Made by a program: the position numbers and the translations under genes | Assembly: GCA_947380945.1 (NCBI GenBank) | Contig: CANCTD010000003.1 | Coordinates: 1-34,580, forward strand | Length of the DNA: 34,580 nucleotides | Reading direction: 5' to 3' | DNA from: Comamonadaceae bacterium | GTDB taxonomy: Bacteria; Pseudomonadota; Gammaproteobacteria; Burkholderiales; Burkholderiaceae_C | Shown: positions 26,133-34,580 of the stretch, piece by piece | Layout: every line of letters begins with the position of its first letter | Position numbering within the stretch: the first letter of the stretch is position 1 | The notes under the pieces: generated by a model | Seen by the model: only the letters and a program-made list of their open reading frames with translations | Told to the model about the DNA's origin: nothing | Database searches by the model: none

Positions 26133-27803
26133 ATGACCGAGCGCATCTGGCTAGAGCACTACCCGCCCGGCGTCCCTGCCGATGTGGATGTAGACCGCTA
26201 TCCCTCCTTGGTAGCCCTGATGGAAGACAGCTTTGCCCGCTTCACCGGGCGGGTTGCCTTCAGTTTCATGGGCAGCGAGATGCGCTACGGCGAGTTGGAC
26301 CAATGGAGCCGCGCTTTTGCGGCCTATTTACAGAGTTTGGGTCTGGCGCGGGGTGAGCGGGTCGCGGTCATGATGCCCAATGTGCCGCAGTATCCGGTAG
26401 CGGTTGCGGCGATTTTGCGCGCGGGCCTGATTGTGGTGAACGTCAACCCGCTGTACACCGCCCGCGAGCTGGAATACCAGCTGAAGGATTCCGGCTCCAA
26501 GGCCATCGTGATTCTGGAGAACTTTGCCCACACCTTGGAGCAGTGCATCCGTTCAACCCCGGTGAAGCAGGTTGTCGTTTGCGCCATGGGTGATTTGCTG
26601 GGTCCGCTCAAAGGGGCGCTGGTGAATTTTGTGGTGCGCAGGGTGAAGGGACTGGTCCCCGAATTCCAGCTGCCCGGCATGCAGCGCTTCAACGCAGCCC
26701 TGGCCAGCGGCCGCCGTACCGGGCTGGCACCGGCTGCTGTCGGGCCAGATGATGTCGCCGTCCTGCAGTACACCGGGGGCACGACTGGCGTTTCCAAAGG
26801 CGCTGTGCTGCTGCACCGGCAGCTGGTGGCCAATGTGCTGCAGTCCGAAGCCTGGAATCTGCCGGCGCTCGCCCGCATCCCGCCGGGGGAGCAGCCGACC
26901 GGGGTGTGTGCGCTGCCGCTCTACCATATCTTTGCGTTCACGGTCAGCATGATGCTGGGCCTGCGCCAGGGCGGCAAAACCATATTGATTCCCAACCCGC
27001 GTGACCTGCCCGCAGTGCTCAAAGAGTTGTCGCGGCACCGGGTACACAGCTTTCCAGCAGTGAGCTCGCTTTTTAACGCGCTGTTGAACCATCCGGATTT
27101 CGGCCGGGTTGACTGGAGCCATCTGACCAGCACGGTAGGTGGCGGTACAGCGGTGCAGCGCGGCGTGGCCCGGCAGTGGTTCGAGAAGACCGGATCTGTG
27201 ATCTGCGAGGGATACGGCCTGAGTGAAACCTCGCCCAGCGTGTGCTGCAACCCCGCCGATACGCCAGCGCACGACGGCACCATCGGTCCGCCCTTGCCCA
27301 ATACCTGGGTCAAGCTGCTCGATGACGCGGGCAATGACGCAGCGCCCGGCCAGCGCGGCGAGATCGCGGTGAAAGGCCCGCAGGTCATGGCTGGCTACTG
27401 GCAGCGCCCGGATGAGACCGCCAAAGTCATGACCGCCGACGGCTACATGAAAACCGGCGATATCGGGTCCATGGACGCACGGGGTTTTTTCAGTGTCGTG
27501 GATCGCAAGAAGGACATGATTCTGGTGAGCGGCTTCAACGTCTTTCCCAGCGAGGTCGAGGAGGTCGTGGGCCTGCTGCCCGGTGTGCGCGAATGTGCCT
27601 GCATCGGTGTGAGCGACGAGCTGACCGGTGAAGCGGTCAAGCTTTTTGTGGTGGCAGGCGGTGCGGGTGTGAACGAAGAGGCCGTGCGCGCGCACTGCCG
27701 CGACAACCTGACCGGTTACAAGCAACCCAAGACCATCGAGTTCCGCACGGACCTGCCCAAAACCCCGGTGGGCAAAATTTTGCGACGCGCCTTGCGCGAT
27801 TAA
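26133..27803 (+). CDS. fadD: Long-chain fatty-acid--CoA ligase (FadD-type)
   Basis: This enzyme activates fatty acids to acyl-CoA through an acyl-adenylate. The 556-residue protein has the AMP-binding signature YTGGTTGVSKGA (213-224). Other parts are EGYGLSETSP, YMKTGDIGSMD and DRKKDMILVSGFNVFPSEVEE, and the C-terminal catalytic lysine lies in KTPVGKILRRALRD. The opening IWLEHYPPGVPADVDVDRYPS resembles bacterial FadD. It follows pntB by 30 bases with a CAGGA site, so it may be co-transcribed. FadD sequence alone does not fix chain length. Confidence 0.92.
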   Translation: MTERIWLEHYPPGVPADVDVDRYPSLVALMEDSFARFTGRVAFSFMGSEMRYGELDQWSRAFAAYLQSLGLARGERVAVMMPNVPQYPVAVAAILRAGLIVVNVNPLYTARELEYQLKDSGSKAIVILENFAHTLEQCIRSTPVKQVVVCAMGDLLGPLKGALVNFVVRRVKGLVPEFQLPGMQRFNAALASGRRTGLAPAAVGPDDVAVLQYTGGTTGVSKGAVLLHRQLVANVLQSEAWNLPALARIPPGEQPTGVCALPLYHIFAFTVSMMLGLRQGGKTILIPNPRDLPAVLKELSRHRVHSFPAVSSLFNALLNHPDFGRVDWSHLTSTVGGGTAVQRGVARQWFEKTGSVICEGYGLSETSPSVCCNPADTPAHDGTIGPPLPNTWVKLLDDAGNDAAPGQRGEIAVKGPQVMAGYWQRPDETAKVMTADGYMKTGDIGSMDARGFFSVVDRKKDMILVSGFNVFPSEVEEVVGLLPGVRECACIGVSDELTGEAVKLFVVAGGAGVNEEAVRAHCRDNLTGYKQPKTIEFRTDLPKTPVGKILRRALRD

Positions 27804-27821
27804 GTCCCGCTGCGCGGGCTT
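27802..27821. terminator. Hairpin in the 16-base convergent gap between fadD and corA
   Basis: AAG-T-CCCGC, a TGC loop and GCGGGCTT make an eight-pair stem with one bulged T. It covers the whole gap and part of both stop codons. No T-tract follows on either strand, so it is a weak bidirectional terminator or a 3'-end barrier at best. Confidence 0.4.
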
Positions 27822-28809
27822 ACTTCAGCCAGCCGCGCTTGCCGAAATACCACATGGGCAGCGCTGCGCTGAAAACCATGATCGCCACGGTATACGGATA
27901 ACCCCAGTCCCCCAGCCACTGCAACTCGGGGAATTTCAGGTTCATGCCGTAAACGCTTGCCACCAGGGTTGGCGGCAGCAGCGCCACGCTGGCCACCGAG
28001 AAAATTTTGATGACCTTGTTCTGGTTGATGTTGATGAAACCGACGGTGGCATCCATCAAAAAGTTGATCTTGTCAAACAAAAATGCGGTGTGCGAATCCA
28101 GCGAATCGATGTCGCGCAGGATCTGGCGCGCGTCTTCAAATTGGTCGGAACTGAGGATCTTGGAGCGCATCATGAAGCTCACCGCGCGGCGTGTGTCCAT
28201 CACGTTGCGGCGTATGCGTCCGCTCAAATCCTCGTGGCGCGCGATCGCCGCCAGCGCTTCGCCGGCAATCTCATCGGTGACGTTGCCGGCCAGCACTTTT
28301 TTGCTGACTTTTTCCATTTCGTCGTAAATGCCTTCCAGCGTGTCGGCAGAGTACTCGGCGTCCACGTCGAAGAGTTTGAGCAGCACGTCTTTGGCGTCGG
28401 TGATCAGGCCCGGTGAGCGGCGCGCCCGCATGCGCAGCAAGCGAAACACCGGCACGTCTTCGTCATGGATCGAAAACAGAACACCTTTGCTGCTGAGGCT
28501 GTCGTTGACCAGATTCAGGATAAAAGCAGTGCGCACGGTGCGCGGTTCATCCTCGTCGGCGATCAAAAAATCGCTGCGGATGTGCAGCTCACCGTTTTCC
28601 TCTTGGTAAAAGCGCGCGGACTCTTCGATGTCCTCGTCCATCGCGTCTTCGGGAATGAGCAGGCCGAAGTACTGCTTGATCCAGCGCTTTTCTTCCGGTG
28701 TGGGGGACTCCAGGTCGACCCAGATGGGCTGGAAGCGCGCCAGTTCTTCCAGCGATTCAATTTCTTCCTGGAACAGCCGGCCGTTGGCCAGCGTGAATAT
28801 GTTGAGCAT
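27820..28809 (-). CDS. corA: CorA, Mg2+/Co2+ channel
   Basis: This pentameric inner-membrane channel imports Mg2+, with Co2+ and Ni2+ as side substrates. The 329-residue protein has the large acidic cytoplasmic domain (about 1-265) and two C-terminal membrane helices (about 268-287 and 304-322). The selectivity motif YGMNLKFPE (287-295) lies between the helices, and a basic end (FGKRGWLK) follows. It opens MLNIFTLANGRLFQEE. No Shine-Dalgarno sequence is visible before the ATG. Instead the upstream leader contains two interleaved inverted repeats, the nearer ending 13 bases before the start (see that entry). This suggests expression is set in the leader. Confidence 0.95.
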   Translation of the reverse strand: MLNIFTLANGRLFQEEIESLEELARFQPIWVDLESPTPEEKRWIKQYFGLLIPEDAMDEDIEESARFYQEENGELHIRSDFLIADEDEPRTVRTAFILNLVNDSLSSKGVLFSIHDEDVPVFRLLRMRARRSPGLITDAKDVLLKLFDVDAEYSADTLEGIYDEMEKVSKKVLAGNVTDEIAGEALAAIARHEDLSGRIRRNVMDTRRAVSFMMRSKILSSDQFEDARQILRDIDSLDSHTAFLFDKINFLMDATVGFININQNKVIKIFSVASVALLPPTLVASVYGMNLKFPELQWLGDWGYPYTVAIMVFSAALPMWYFGKRGWLK

Positions 28810-28822
28810 GGGCGAAGCATTC

Positions 28823-28915
28823 GCGGGCCAGAGTCCAATGATTCAACACGATTCATTGATGGAGGAAGTAGCTTTCGGGCGACTGGACTCTGGCCCGCAA
28901 TGGTGTGAAAGCTAC
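28823..28915 (-). promoter_or_regulatory. Structured corA 5' leader with two interleaved inverted repeats (candidate RNA switch)
   Basis: Repeat A is a perfect 15-bp inverted repeat. On the minus strand GCGGGCCAGAGTCCA (28898-28884) pairs with TGGACTCTGGCCCGC (28837-28823). Repeat B is a perfect 9-bp inverted repeat, GTAGCTTTC (28915-28907) with GAAAGCTAC (28876-28868). Along the RNA the order is B5', 8 bases, A5', 7 bases, B3', 30 bases, A3', 13 bases, corA ATG. The arms interleave, so the two stems form a pseudoknot or exclude each other. A small AGGAG/CTCCT hairpin (28948-28935) lies nearer the 5' end. I know no named RNA family for this arrangement. A Mg2+-responsive role is inferred only from the downstream gene. 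Confidence 0.6.
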
Positions 28916-28967
28916 CGCAGAGGGTAGGGGTTCAAGGAGAGCGCTCCTGGAAGTGGTGCAGCTTTCC

Positions 28968-28973
28968 ATTATG
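28968..28973 (-). promoter_or_regulatory. Candidate -10 box for corA
   Basis: CATAAT on the minus strand differs from TATAAT at one base. Initiation about seven bases downstream would give a leader of about 150 bases that contains both inverted repeats. No good -35 hexamer is seen at the usual distance. Confidence 0.3.
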
Positions 28974-29135
28974 GCACCTGCGCGGGGCCAGCCAGGCGGT
29001 AAAAAGGGCTTGCCATGAACTGCGGATCGGGGCACAGTGGGACTGGGGAACCGGCCCGTTCCGGCATCCCAGCGGCAAGGCCCGAGCGCCCCGGGCAAGC
29101 CGGGGAAATTCAACTGGAAGAACTGGAGAATGCGT

Positions 29136-29465
29136 ATGAACCTGACGATTAGCGGACACCATCTCGACGTAAGCCCTGCCCTGCGCAGCTATGTGATCCA
29201 GAAGCTGGACCGCGTGATACGCCATTTTGACCAGATGGTCGATGTCAAGGTTCTGCTGTCCATTGAGAAGCAGAAAGCCAAGGAAAGCCGCCAGCAGGTG
29301 GAGTGCAACATCCATGTCAAAGGCGGCGATTTGTTTGCCCAGTCGGCCCACGAGGACATGTACGCGGCCGTGGACGCCTTGGTCGACAAACTGGACCGGC
29401 AGGTGGTGCGCCATAAAGACAAGGTTCAGGACCACCAGCACGCCGCACCCAAGCGCTTGATGTAA
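29136..29465 (+). CDS. hpf: HPF, ribosome hibernation-promoting factor (short form)
   Basis: This protein binds the 30S decoding region and inactivates ribosomes in slow growth. The ATG at 29136 has GGAGA at ideal spacing; an in-frame ATG six bases earlier overlaps that spacing and is less likely. The 109-residue product begins MNLTISGHHLDVSPALRSYV. It has the RaiA/HPF fold parts KLDRVIRHFDQMVDVKV and CNIHVKGGDLFAQSAHEDMYAAVD, and a basic C-terminus. It lacks the dimerisation domain of long HPF. It is followed by a clear terminator and then ptsN, a neighbour typical of the rpoN region, though rpoN itself is not in the window. Confidence 0.93.
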   Translation: MNLTISGHHLDVSPALRSYVIQKLDRVIRHFDQMVDVKVLLSIEKQKAKESRQQVECNIHVKGGDLFAQSAHEDMYAAVDALVDKLDRQVVRHKDKVQDHQHAAPKRLM

Positions 29466-29494
29466 ACCTGCGCCGCGCGGCGTACTCCCTTCAC

Positions 29495-29519
29495 AAGCCG
29501 CCCCTTGCGGGCGGCTTTT
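29495..29519 (+). terminator. Intrinsic terminator after hpf
   Basis: AAGCCGCCC, loop CTTGC and GGGCGGCTT form a perfect 9-bp GC-rich stem followed at once by TTTTC (counting the last two stem Ts). It lies 30 bases after the hpf stop. It should separate hpf from ptsN at least in part. Confidence 0.85.
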
Positions 29520-29524
29520 CTATG

Positions 29525-29530
29525 CATAAT
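29525..29530 (+). promoter_or_regulatory. Candidate -10 box for ptsN
   Basis: CATAAT, part of TATGCATAAT, lies 11 bases before the ptsN ATG and directly after the hpf terminator. Initiation here would make a nearly leaderless mRNA, which would agree with the missing Shine-Dalgarno sequence. The -35 region overlaps the terminator and is poor. Confidence 0.3.
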
Positions 29531-29541
29531 CCGCGCACTTT

Positions 29542-30018
29542 ATGAACCGTCTCGCCGCCATACTCCCCCTCGCACAGGTTATGACCGGCACCGGCATCGC
29601 CAGCAAAAAGCGGGCATTTGAGGAGGTGGGCTTTTTGTTCGAAACCTTGCATGGCTTGAGCCGGGCCCTGGTGACCGACAGCCTGTTTTCCCGGGAGCGC
29701 CTGGGTTCGACCGGCTTGGGGAATGGCGTGGCCATACCGCACGGCCGTATCAAGGGCCTGAAGCTACCCATGTCGGCCGTGCTGCTGCTGGAGCAACCCA
29801 TAGGCTTTGACGCGCCGGACAACCAACCGGTGGATCTGCTGGTTTTCCTGCTGGTGCCCGAGGCGGCGACCCAAAAACACCTGGAGCTGCTGTCCGACAT
29901 TGCCGCCTTGCTCAGCGACGAGACCCGCCGCATGGCTTTGCGGCGCAGCGATTCGGCGCAGAGCCTGCATACGCAGATTTGTGACTGGCCCGGCCAGCCC
30001 GAAGCCGTCAGACCTTAG
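29542..30018 (+). CDS. ptsN: PtsN, PTS enzyme IIA-Ntr
   Basis: This is the phospho-acceptor of the nitrogen-related phosphotransferase chain (PtsP, NPr, PtsN). It regulates potassium and nitrogen metabolism rather than sugar uptake. The 158-residue protein has the active-site histidine H67 in GNGVAIPHGRIKG. The domain also shows KKRAFEEVGFLFE, ALVTDSLFSRERLGSTGLG and VDLLVFLLVPEAATQKHL. The ATG at 29542 has no ribosome site. hprK follows 33 bases later, an arrangement usual in betaproteobacteria. Confidence 0.94.
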   Translation: MNRLAAILPLAQVMTGTGIASKKRAFEEVGFLFETLHGLSRALVTDSLFSRERLGSTGLGNGVAIPHGRIKGLKLPMSAVLLLEQPIGFDAPDNQPVDLLVFLLVPEAATQKHLELLSDIAALLSDETRRMALRRSDSAQSLHTQICDWPGQPEAVRP

Positions 30019-30051
30019 CCGGTATCCGCCTCTGAACCCCGGGCTGCTTAC

Positions 30052-31011
30052 ATGAAACCCACGGTTGTCAGCGCCGACGTTTTGTTTGAGGCATTCCGCA
30101 CCCGGCTGCATTGGGAGTGGGTGGCTGGCCTAGGGGCGTCGGAGCGGCGCTTTGACGAAGTGGCGGTCCGCGCTGCCCGTTCGGGTGCCGATCTGGTGGG
30201 CTATCTCAATTACATCCACCCCTACCGCGTGCAAATTCTGGGTGAGCGTGAAATTGCGTACATCGCGGAGGCCGACCCGGCCGAGCCAGAGCGCAGCCTG
30301 GCGCGCATCGCCCGCATCGTGACCCTGGAGCCACCGGTGATTGTGCTGGCCGACGGACAAAGCGCCCCGCCAGCCCTGATTTCCATGTGCGAGCAGGCGC
30401 AAATTCCCATGTTCGCGACAAAGGATTCGTCGGCTTTTGTGATCGACGTGCTGCGCGCTTATTTGTCCAAGCACTTCGCCGACCGGGTCTCCATGCACGG
30501 CGTGTTCATGGATATTTTGGGCCTGGGGGTGCTGATCACCGGCGAATCCGGTCTGGGCAAAAGCGAGCTGGGGCTGGAGTTGATCTCGCGCGGTAACGGG
30601 CTGGTGGCGGATGATGCGGTGGATTTGTACCGGATCAACCAGGCCACGATCGAGGGCCGCTGCCCCGAGCTGTTGCAAAACCTGTTGGAGGTGCGCGGCA
30701 TCGGTTTGCTCGACATCCGGGCGATCTTTGGCGAAACCGCGGTGCGCCGCAAGATGCGGCTCAAGCTGATCGTGCATTTGGTCCGCAAAGAAACCCTGGA
30801 GCGGGAATACGAGCGCATGCCGCATGAGCCGCTGACGCAGGACATCATCGGCATTCCGGTGCGCAAGGTGGTGATCCAGGTGGTTGCAGGGCGCAATATC
30901 GCTGTGCTGGTGGAGGCGGCGGTGCGCAACACGATTCTGCAGTTGCGCGGCATTGACACCTACCAGGAGTTCCTGGAGCGCCACAGGCAGGCGATGGAGC
31001 GCGGTGCTTAG
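30052..31011 (+). CDS. hprK: HprK, HPr kinase/phosphorylase
   Basis: This enzyme phosphorylates and dephosphorylates a serine on HPr-type proteins. The 319-residue protein has the N-terminal MurF-like domain, then H149 in [11 protein letters not shown]. The P-loop [18 protein letters not shown] starts at 164, followed by [10 protein letters not shown]. The signature [19 protein letters not shown] and the C-terminal [19 protein letters not shown] are also present. The genuine P-loop shows it is a kinase, not a decayed copy. Its stop codon overlaps the fur stop on the other strand. Confidence 0.96.
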   Translation: MKPTVVSADVLFEAFRTRLHWEWVAGLGASERRFDEVAVRAARSGADLVGYLNYIHPYRVQILGEREIAYIAEADPAEPERSLARIARIVTLEPPVIVLADGQSAPPALISMCEQAQIPMFATKDSSAFVIDVLRAYLSKHFADRVSMHGVFMDILGLGVLITGESGLGKSELGLELISRGNGLVADDAVDLYRINQATIEGRCPELLQNLLEVRGIGLLDIRAIFGETAVRRKMRLKLIVHLVRKETLEREYERMPHEPLTQDIIGIPVRKVVIQVVAGRNIAVLVEAAVRNTILQLRGIDTYQEFLERHRQAMERGA

Positions 31012-31457
31012 CTTGCGTTGTTGCCGGGTGCGGCTTGCCGGTGAGGGCAGGGGTTTTTGCGGCAGGTGGCGTACAGGCTGAGCGCGTGGTCCGCAATTTC
31101 AAAACCGAGTTTGCGGGCGATGGCGTGCTGGCGGTTTTCGATCTCCGCGTCAAAAAATTCTTCTACATGGCCGCAGTCCAGACATACCAGGTGGTCGTGG
31201 TGCTGCCCGTGGTTGAGTTCGTAAAGCGATTTGCCGCCTTCAAACTGGCTGCGCGTGAGCAGGCCGGCTTGTTCAAACTGCGTCAGCACCCGGTACACCG
31301 TGGCCAGGCCGATGTCGAAATTTTCCAGAATCAGCAGACGGAACACGTCCTCGGCAGACATATGGGTTTGCTTGGCGCGCTGGAAGATGTCCAGGATCTT
31401 CAGGCGCGGCACCGTGGCCTTCAAGCCGGAGTTTTTGAGTCCATCGCTGCTGTTCAT
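31008..31457 (-). CDS. fur: Fur, ferric uptake regulator
   Basis: This is an iron-dependent dimeric repressor of 149 residues. The winged-helix part has [26 protein letters not shown] and [19 protein letters not shown]. The metal part has HHDH (86-89), C92 and C95 in CLDCG, and C132/C137 at the end (TCRKNPCP). These fit Fur rather than Zur or PerR. It diverges from bamE across 73 bases, where I see no good Fur box, so self-regulation is not evident. It converges on hprK with a four-base overlap. Confidence 0.95.
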   Translation of the reverse strand: MNSSDGLKNSGLKATVPRLKILDIFQRAKQTHMSAEDVFRLLILENFDIGLATVYRVLTQFEQAGLLTRSQFEGGKSLYELNHGQHHDHLVCLDCGHVEEFFDAEIENRQHAIARKLGFEIADHALSLYATCRKNPCPHRQAAPGNNAS

Positions 31458-31530
31458 GGTGGTCGTGTGTGGGGGCGGATGCGTGCAGCACAGCCGCTAC
31501 AATGCTTTGTCACTATTGTCTGCGAAGTTT

Positions 31531-32097
31531 ATGAACCCCCCTGTGCGTTGTGCTTTGTGGCTCGCGGCATTGCTGGCAACGGCGTTTTTGCTCAGCGCTT
31601 GTGAAACCGCCAGCAGGATGGTCGATAGGACATCCGCCACCGTCACCCCCCTGATTGCACCCTACGTCACGCCCTACAAAATCGATGTGGTGCAGGGCAA
31701 TGTGGTCACCCGTGAGCAGCTTGCGGCGCTGAAAATCGGCATGCCGCGCGCCCAGGTTCCTGGCGTCGTTGGCACCTCGCTGTTGGTCAGCGTCTTCCAT
31801 GCCAACCGGTGGGACTATGTGTTCAGCTTCAAGAGAAAAGGCGGCGACATGGAGTCGCGCCGGGTCACCTTGTGGTTTGAGGCTGACAAGCTCGCCCGGA
31901 TCGAGGCGGATGAATTGCCCAGCGAAGCCGAATTCGTGGCCAGCCTCAAGGGCGTCCAGGCCCCCGGACCGCTGCCCACGCTGCAAGCCTCGCCCGAGCA
32001 ATTGCAGCGTTTTCCGGCACCGGCGGCGCCTGCCGCTGCCAACGCTGCGCCAGCGATTCCGGTCACTTATCCGCCGCTTGAATCCCCATCCAACTAG
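31531..32097 (+). CDS. bamE: BamE (OmlA/SmpA), outer-membrane assembly lipoprotein
   Basis: This lipoprotein is part of the BAM complex that inserts beta-barrel proteins. The track frame starts at 31231, inside fur. The ATG at 31531 gives 188 residues with a lipoprotein signal ending LLSAC, with the lipidated Cys at 24. The BamE fold follows: [38 protein letters not shown] and [14 protein letters not shown]. An Ala/Pro-rich tail of about 40 residues is added. TACAAT at 31498-31503 is a possible -10 box. The arrangement divergent from fur is widespread in proteobacteria. Confidence 0.94.
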   Translation: MNPPVRCALWLAALLATAFLLSACETASRMVDRTSATVTPLIAPYVTPYKIDVVQGNVVTREQLAALKIGMPRAQVPGVVGTSLLVSVFHANRWDYVFSFKRKGGDMESRRVTLWFEADKLARIEADELPSEAEFVASLKGVQAPGPLPTLQASPEQLQRFPAPAAPAAANAAPAIPVTYPPLESPSN

Positions 32098-32105
32098 GTC
32101 CGACT

Positions 32106-32930
32106 ATGTCTATTGCGCGCGCAAGCACACCCTACCGTATTGCTGTTGCCGGCGCGTCCGGCCGCATGGGCCGCATGCTGGTCGAAGCCATTGCCCACGC
32201 GGATGATTGCGTGCTGTCCGCAGCCCTGGAAATGCCCGGCAGTCCGGCACTCGGCCAGGATGCGGCGGCTTTCAGCGGCATGTCTGCGGGGGTGCTGGTG
32301 CGCGATGACATGGAGCAGGCACTTGCGGGCAGCGCATTTTTGATTGATTTCACCCGCCCCGAGGGCACCATGGCGCATGTGGCGCTATGTACCCGCTTGG
32401 GTATCGGTATGGTGATCGGCACCACCGGATTCAGCGACGCCCAGAAAGAACACATTGCCCAGGCAGCGCAATCCATCCCCATCATGATGGCACCCAATAT
32501 GAGCGTGGGCGTCAATGTCACGCTCAAGCTCCTGGAAATGGCGGCCAAGGCGCTGTCCACGGGTTACGACATCGAAATCATCGAAGCCCATCATCGCCAC
32601 AAAGTCGATGCGCCGTCCGGTACCGCTTTGCGTATGGGTGAGGTGATTGCGCAGGCTTTGGGGCGCGACCTGAAGGACTGCGGGGTGTTCACCCGCGAAG
32701 GCATTACCGGTGAGCGCGACCCTTCCAGCATAGGCTTTGCCACGATACGGGGTGGCGACATCGTGGGCGACCACACGGTTTTGTTCGCAGGCACTGGCGA
32801 GCGCATCGAAATCACCCACAAGTCCTCCAGCCGCTCCACCTATGCGCAGGGCAGCTTGCGGGCGGTGCGGTTTTTGGCCGATAAGCCGCACGGCTTGTTC
32901 AATATGTTTGACGTTTTGGGCCTGCAATGA
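32106..32930 (+). CDS. dapB: DapB, 4-hydroxy-tetrahydrodipicolinate reductase
   Basis: This enzyme makes tetrahydrodipicolinate on the way to meso-diaminopimelate and lysine. The 274-residue protein has the cofactor motif [11 protein letters not shown] (about 14-24). The family core [16 protein letters not shown] holds the catalytic His and Lys, and [22 protein letters not shown] and [17 protein letters not shown] follow. It lies eight bases after bamE and its stop overlaps the exbB-like start as ATGA. Its product, meso-DAP, is the substrate expected for the MurE half of the fusion at the other end of the window. Confidence 0.97.
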   Translation: MSIARASTPYRIAVAGASGRMGRMLVEAIAHADDCVLSAALEMPGSPALGQDAAAFSGMSAGVLVRDDMEQALAGSAFLIDFTRPEGTMAHVALCTRLGIGMVIGTTGFSDAQKEHIAQAAQSIPIMMAPNMSVGVNVTLKLLEMAAKALSTGYDIEIIEAHHRHKVDAPSGTALRMGEVIAQALGRDLKDCGVFTREGITGERDPSSIGFATIRGGDIVGDHTVLFAGTGERIEITHKSSSRSTYAQGSLRAVRFLADKPHGLFNMFDVLGLQ

Positions 32931-33574
32931 ACCAGTTAGCGATGCTTCTTGAGGGCGATGCTGTTCATCTGGCGGTTGCCGGATTGCTGCTGCTGATGTC
33001 TGTGGCCAGTTGGACCGTGATGCTGTGGAAAGCCCTTTTGCTGGGGCAGGCCGGCGGTGGTGTGCGCCGCGGCGTGCTGGCGTTTTGGCAGGCCGCGCGC
33101 TGGGACGACGCGGCACTGGCAGCCCGGAGTTTGGACGGCAGCGGCCTGCTCGCGCCCCTGTTGGACGCCGCCGCGCAAGCGCCGCAAGGCACCATGGCCG
33201 CCGCAGGCAGCCCCGCGCAGCAGCACATGCGCGGCCTGCGGGTCGCGCTCGATGCGGCCTCGCGCCGCCTGCAATCCGGCCAGGTGCTCTTGGCCAGCAC
33301 CGGCGCGACCGCCCCCTTTGTGGGTTTGCTGGGAACGGTTTGGGGGATTTACCACGCATTGCTCGGCATTGCCGACGTTGGGCAGGTCACGCTGGGCCAG
33401 GTTGCCGCCCCGGTGGGGCAGGCCCTGATCATGACCGCCGCCGGTTTGGCTGTGGCGATTCCGGCCGTGCTGGCTTACAACCTTCTGGGGCGCTGGATTG
33501 CGCGCATCGAGGCCGAGCTGGAAGGCTTTGCCTTTGACCTGCACGCGCTGCGCCTCGGGCCGCTTGCGGCCTGA
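32927..33574 (+). CDS. exbB: MotA/TolQ/ExbB-family proton channel protein (ExbB-like)
   Basis: This inner-membrane proton-channel subunit energises TonB or TolA. The 215-residue protein has three hydrophobic helices: an early one ([19 protein letters not shown]), one in [20 protein letters not shown], and one in [21 protein letters not shown]. The middle part [13 protein letters not shown] and the last [11 protein letters not shown] are the family signatures. The next gene is ExbD-like, forming the usual pair. No tonB or tol gene is in the window, so ExbB versus TolQ is decided on resemblance alone. Confidence 0.88.
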   Translation: MNQLAMLLEGDAVHLAVAGLLLLMSVASWTVMLWKALLLGQAGGGVRRGVLAFWQAARWDDAALAARSLDGSGLLAPLLDAAAQAPQGTMAAAGSPAQQHMRGLRVALDAASRRLQSGQVLLASTGATAPFVGLLGTVWGIYHALLGIADVGQVTLGQVAAPVGQALIMTAAGLAVAIPAVLAYNLLGRWIARIEAELEGFAFDLHALRLGPLAA

Positions 33575-33585
33575 TCCAAACCGCC

Positions 33586-34580
<995 letters not shown>

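Larger units (their letters stand above)
28810..29135. other. Divergent intergenic region between corA and hpf
   Basis: These 326 bases separate corA from hpf. The left half is the structured corA leader and its possible -10 box. The right half is GC-rich and carries no gene I can support. It ends in GGAGA (29125-29129), six bases before the hpf ATG at 29136. No convincing hpf promoter was found. Confidence 0.6.

Noticed and set aside
28563-28856. A 97-codon minus frame starting in the corA leader, considered as a leader peptide like Salmonella corL
   Set aside because: It runs far into corA in another frame and has no ribosome site. Its peptide is Arg/Ser/Pro-rich, as expected of an out-of-frame read.
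28823-28898. The 76-base unit with 15-bp terminal inverted repeats as a small non-autonomous mobile element
   Set aside because: No target-site duplication flanks it and no second copy is seen in the window. The interleaved second repeat extends outside it. A genome-wide copy search would settle this.
31458-31530. A Fur box in the fur-bamE divergent promoter region
   Set aside because: No GATAATGATAATCATTATC-like palindrome could be found by eye in these 73 bases.

Overview
The window looks like ordinary chromosome from a high-GC betaproteobacterium. It is most likely Burkholderiales, family Comamonadaceae (a Rhodoferax/Polaromonas-like relative). The main reasons are the fused MurE-MurF ligase, DksA with a long Ala/Lys/Pro-rich leader and only one finger cysteine, ptsN followed by hprK, and the bamE-dapB-exbB-exbD-leuS order. 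The family-level placement is inference, because no rRNA gene is present. I see no tRNA, rRNA, CRISPR, insertion sequence or phage gene.

Layout. (1) 1-9161, minus strand: the start of the division and cell-wall (dcw) cluster, transcribed mraZ-rsmH-ftsL-ftsI-murE/murF-mraY-murD-ftsW. Its stop and start codons overlap or nearly touch throughout, and ftsW is cut by the window edge. (2) 9162-9678: a 517-base divergent regulatory region. (3) 9679-17025, plus strand: a polyol catabolic operon. It holds a four-gene SmoEFGK-type ABC importer, a DalD-like D-arabinitol dehydrogenase, a SmoS-like short-chain dehydrogenase and an MtlR-like AraC regulator. No sugar kinase is present. (4) 17015-22887, minus strand: a small unknown ORF, dksA, a CobW-family GTPase, pyruvate kinase, mnmA and a NudJ-like Nudix gene. 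(5) 23180-27803, plus strand: the three-gene proton-translocating transhydrogenase pntAA-pntAB-pntB, then a long-chain acyl-CoA ligase. (6) 27820-28809, minus strand: corA, with a structured 5' leader. (7) 29136-31011, plus strand: hpf, ptsN and hprK, with a clear intrinsic terminator after hpf. (8) fur on the minus strand, diverging from bamE-dapB-exbB-exbD-leuS on the plus strand; leuS is cut by the window edge.

Most of the window is core housekeeping. The least explained signal is the corA leader. A perfect 15-bp inverted repeat and a perfect 9-bp inverted repeat are interleaved there, between a candidate -10 box and the start of a Mg2+ channel gene. That is the topology expected of a pseudoknot or a two-state RNA switch. 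Other points worth checking are the MurE-MurF fusion, the long low-complexity leader of DksA, a strong hairpin between the binding-protein and permease genes of the polyol operon, and repeated AGGT motifs upstream of that operon.
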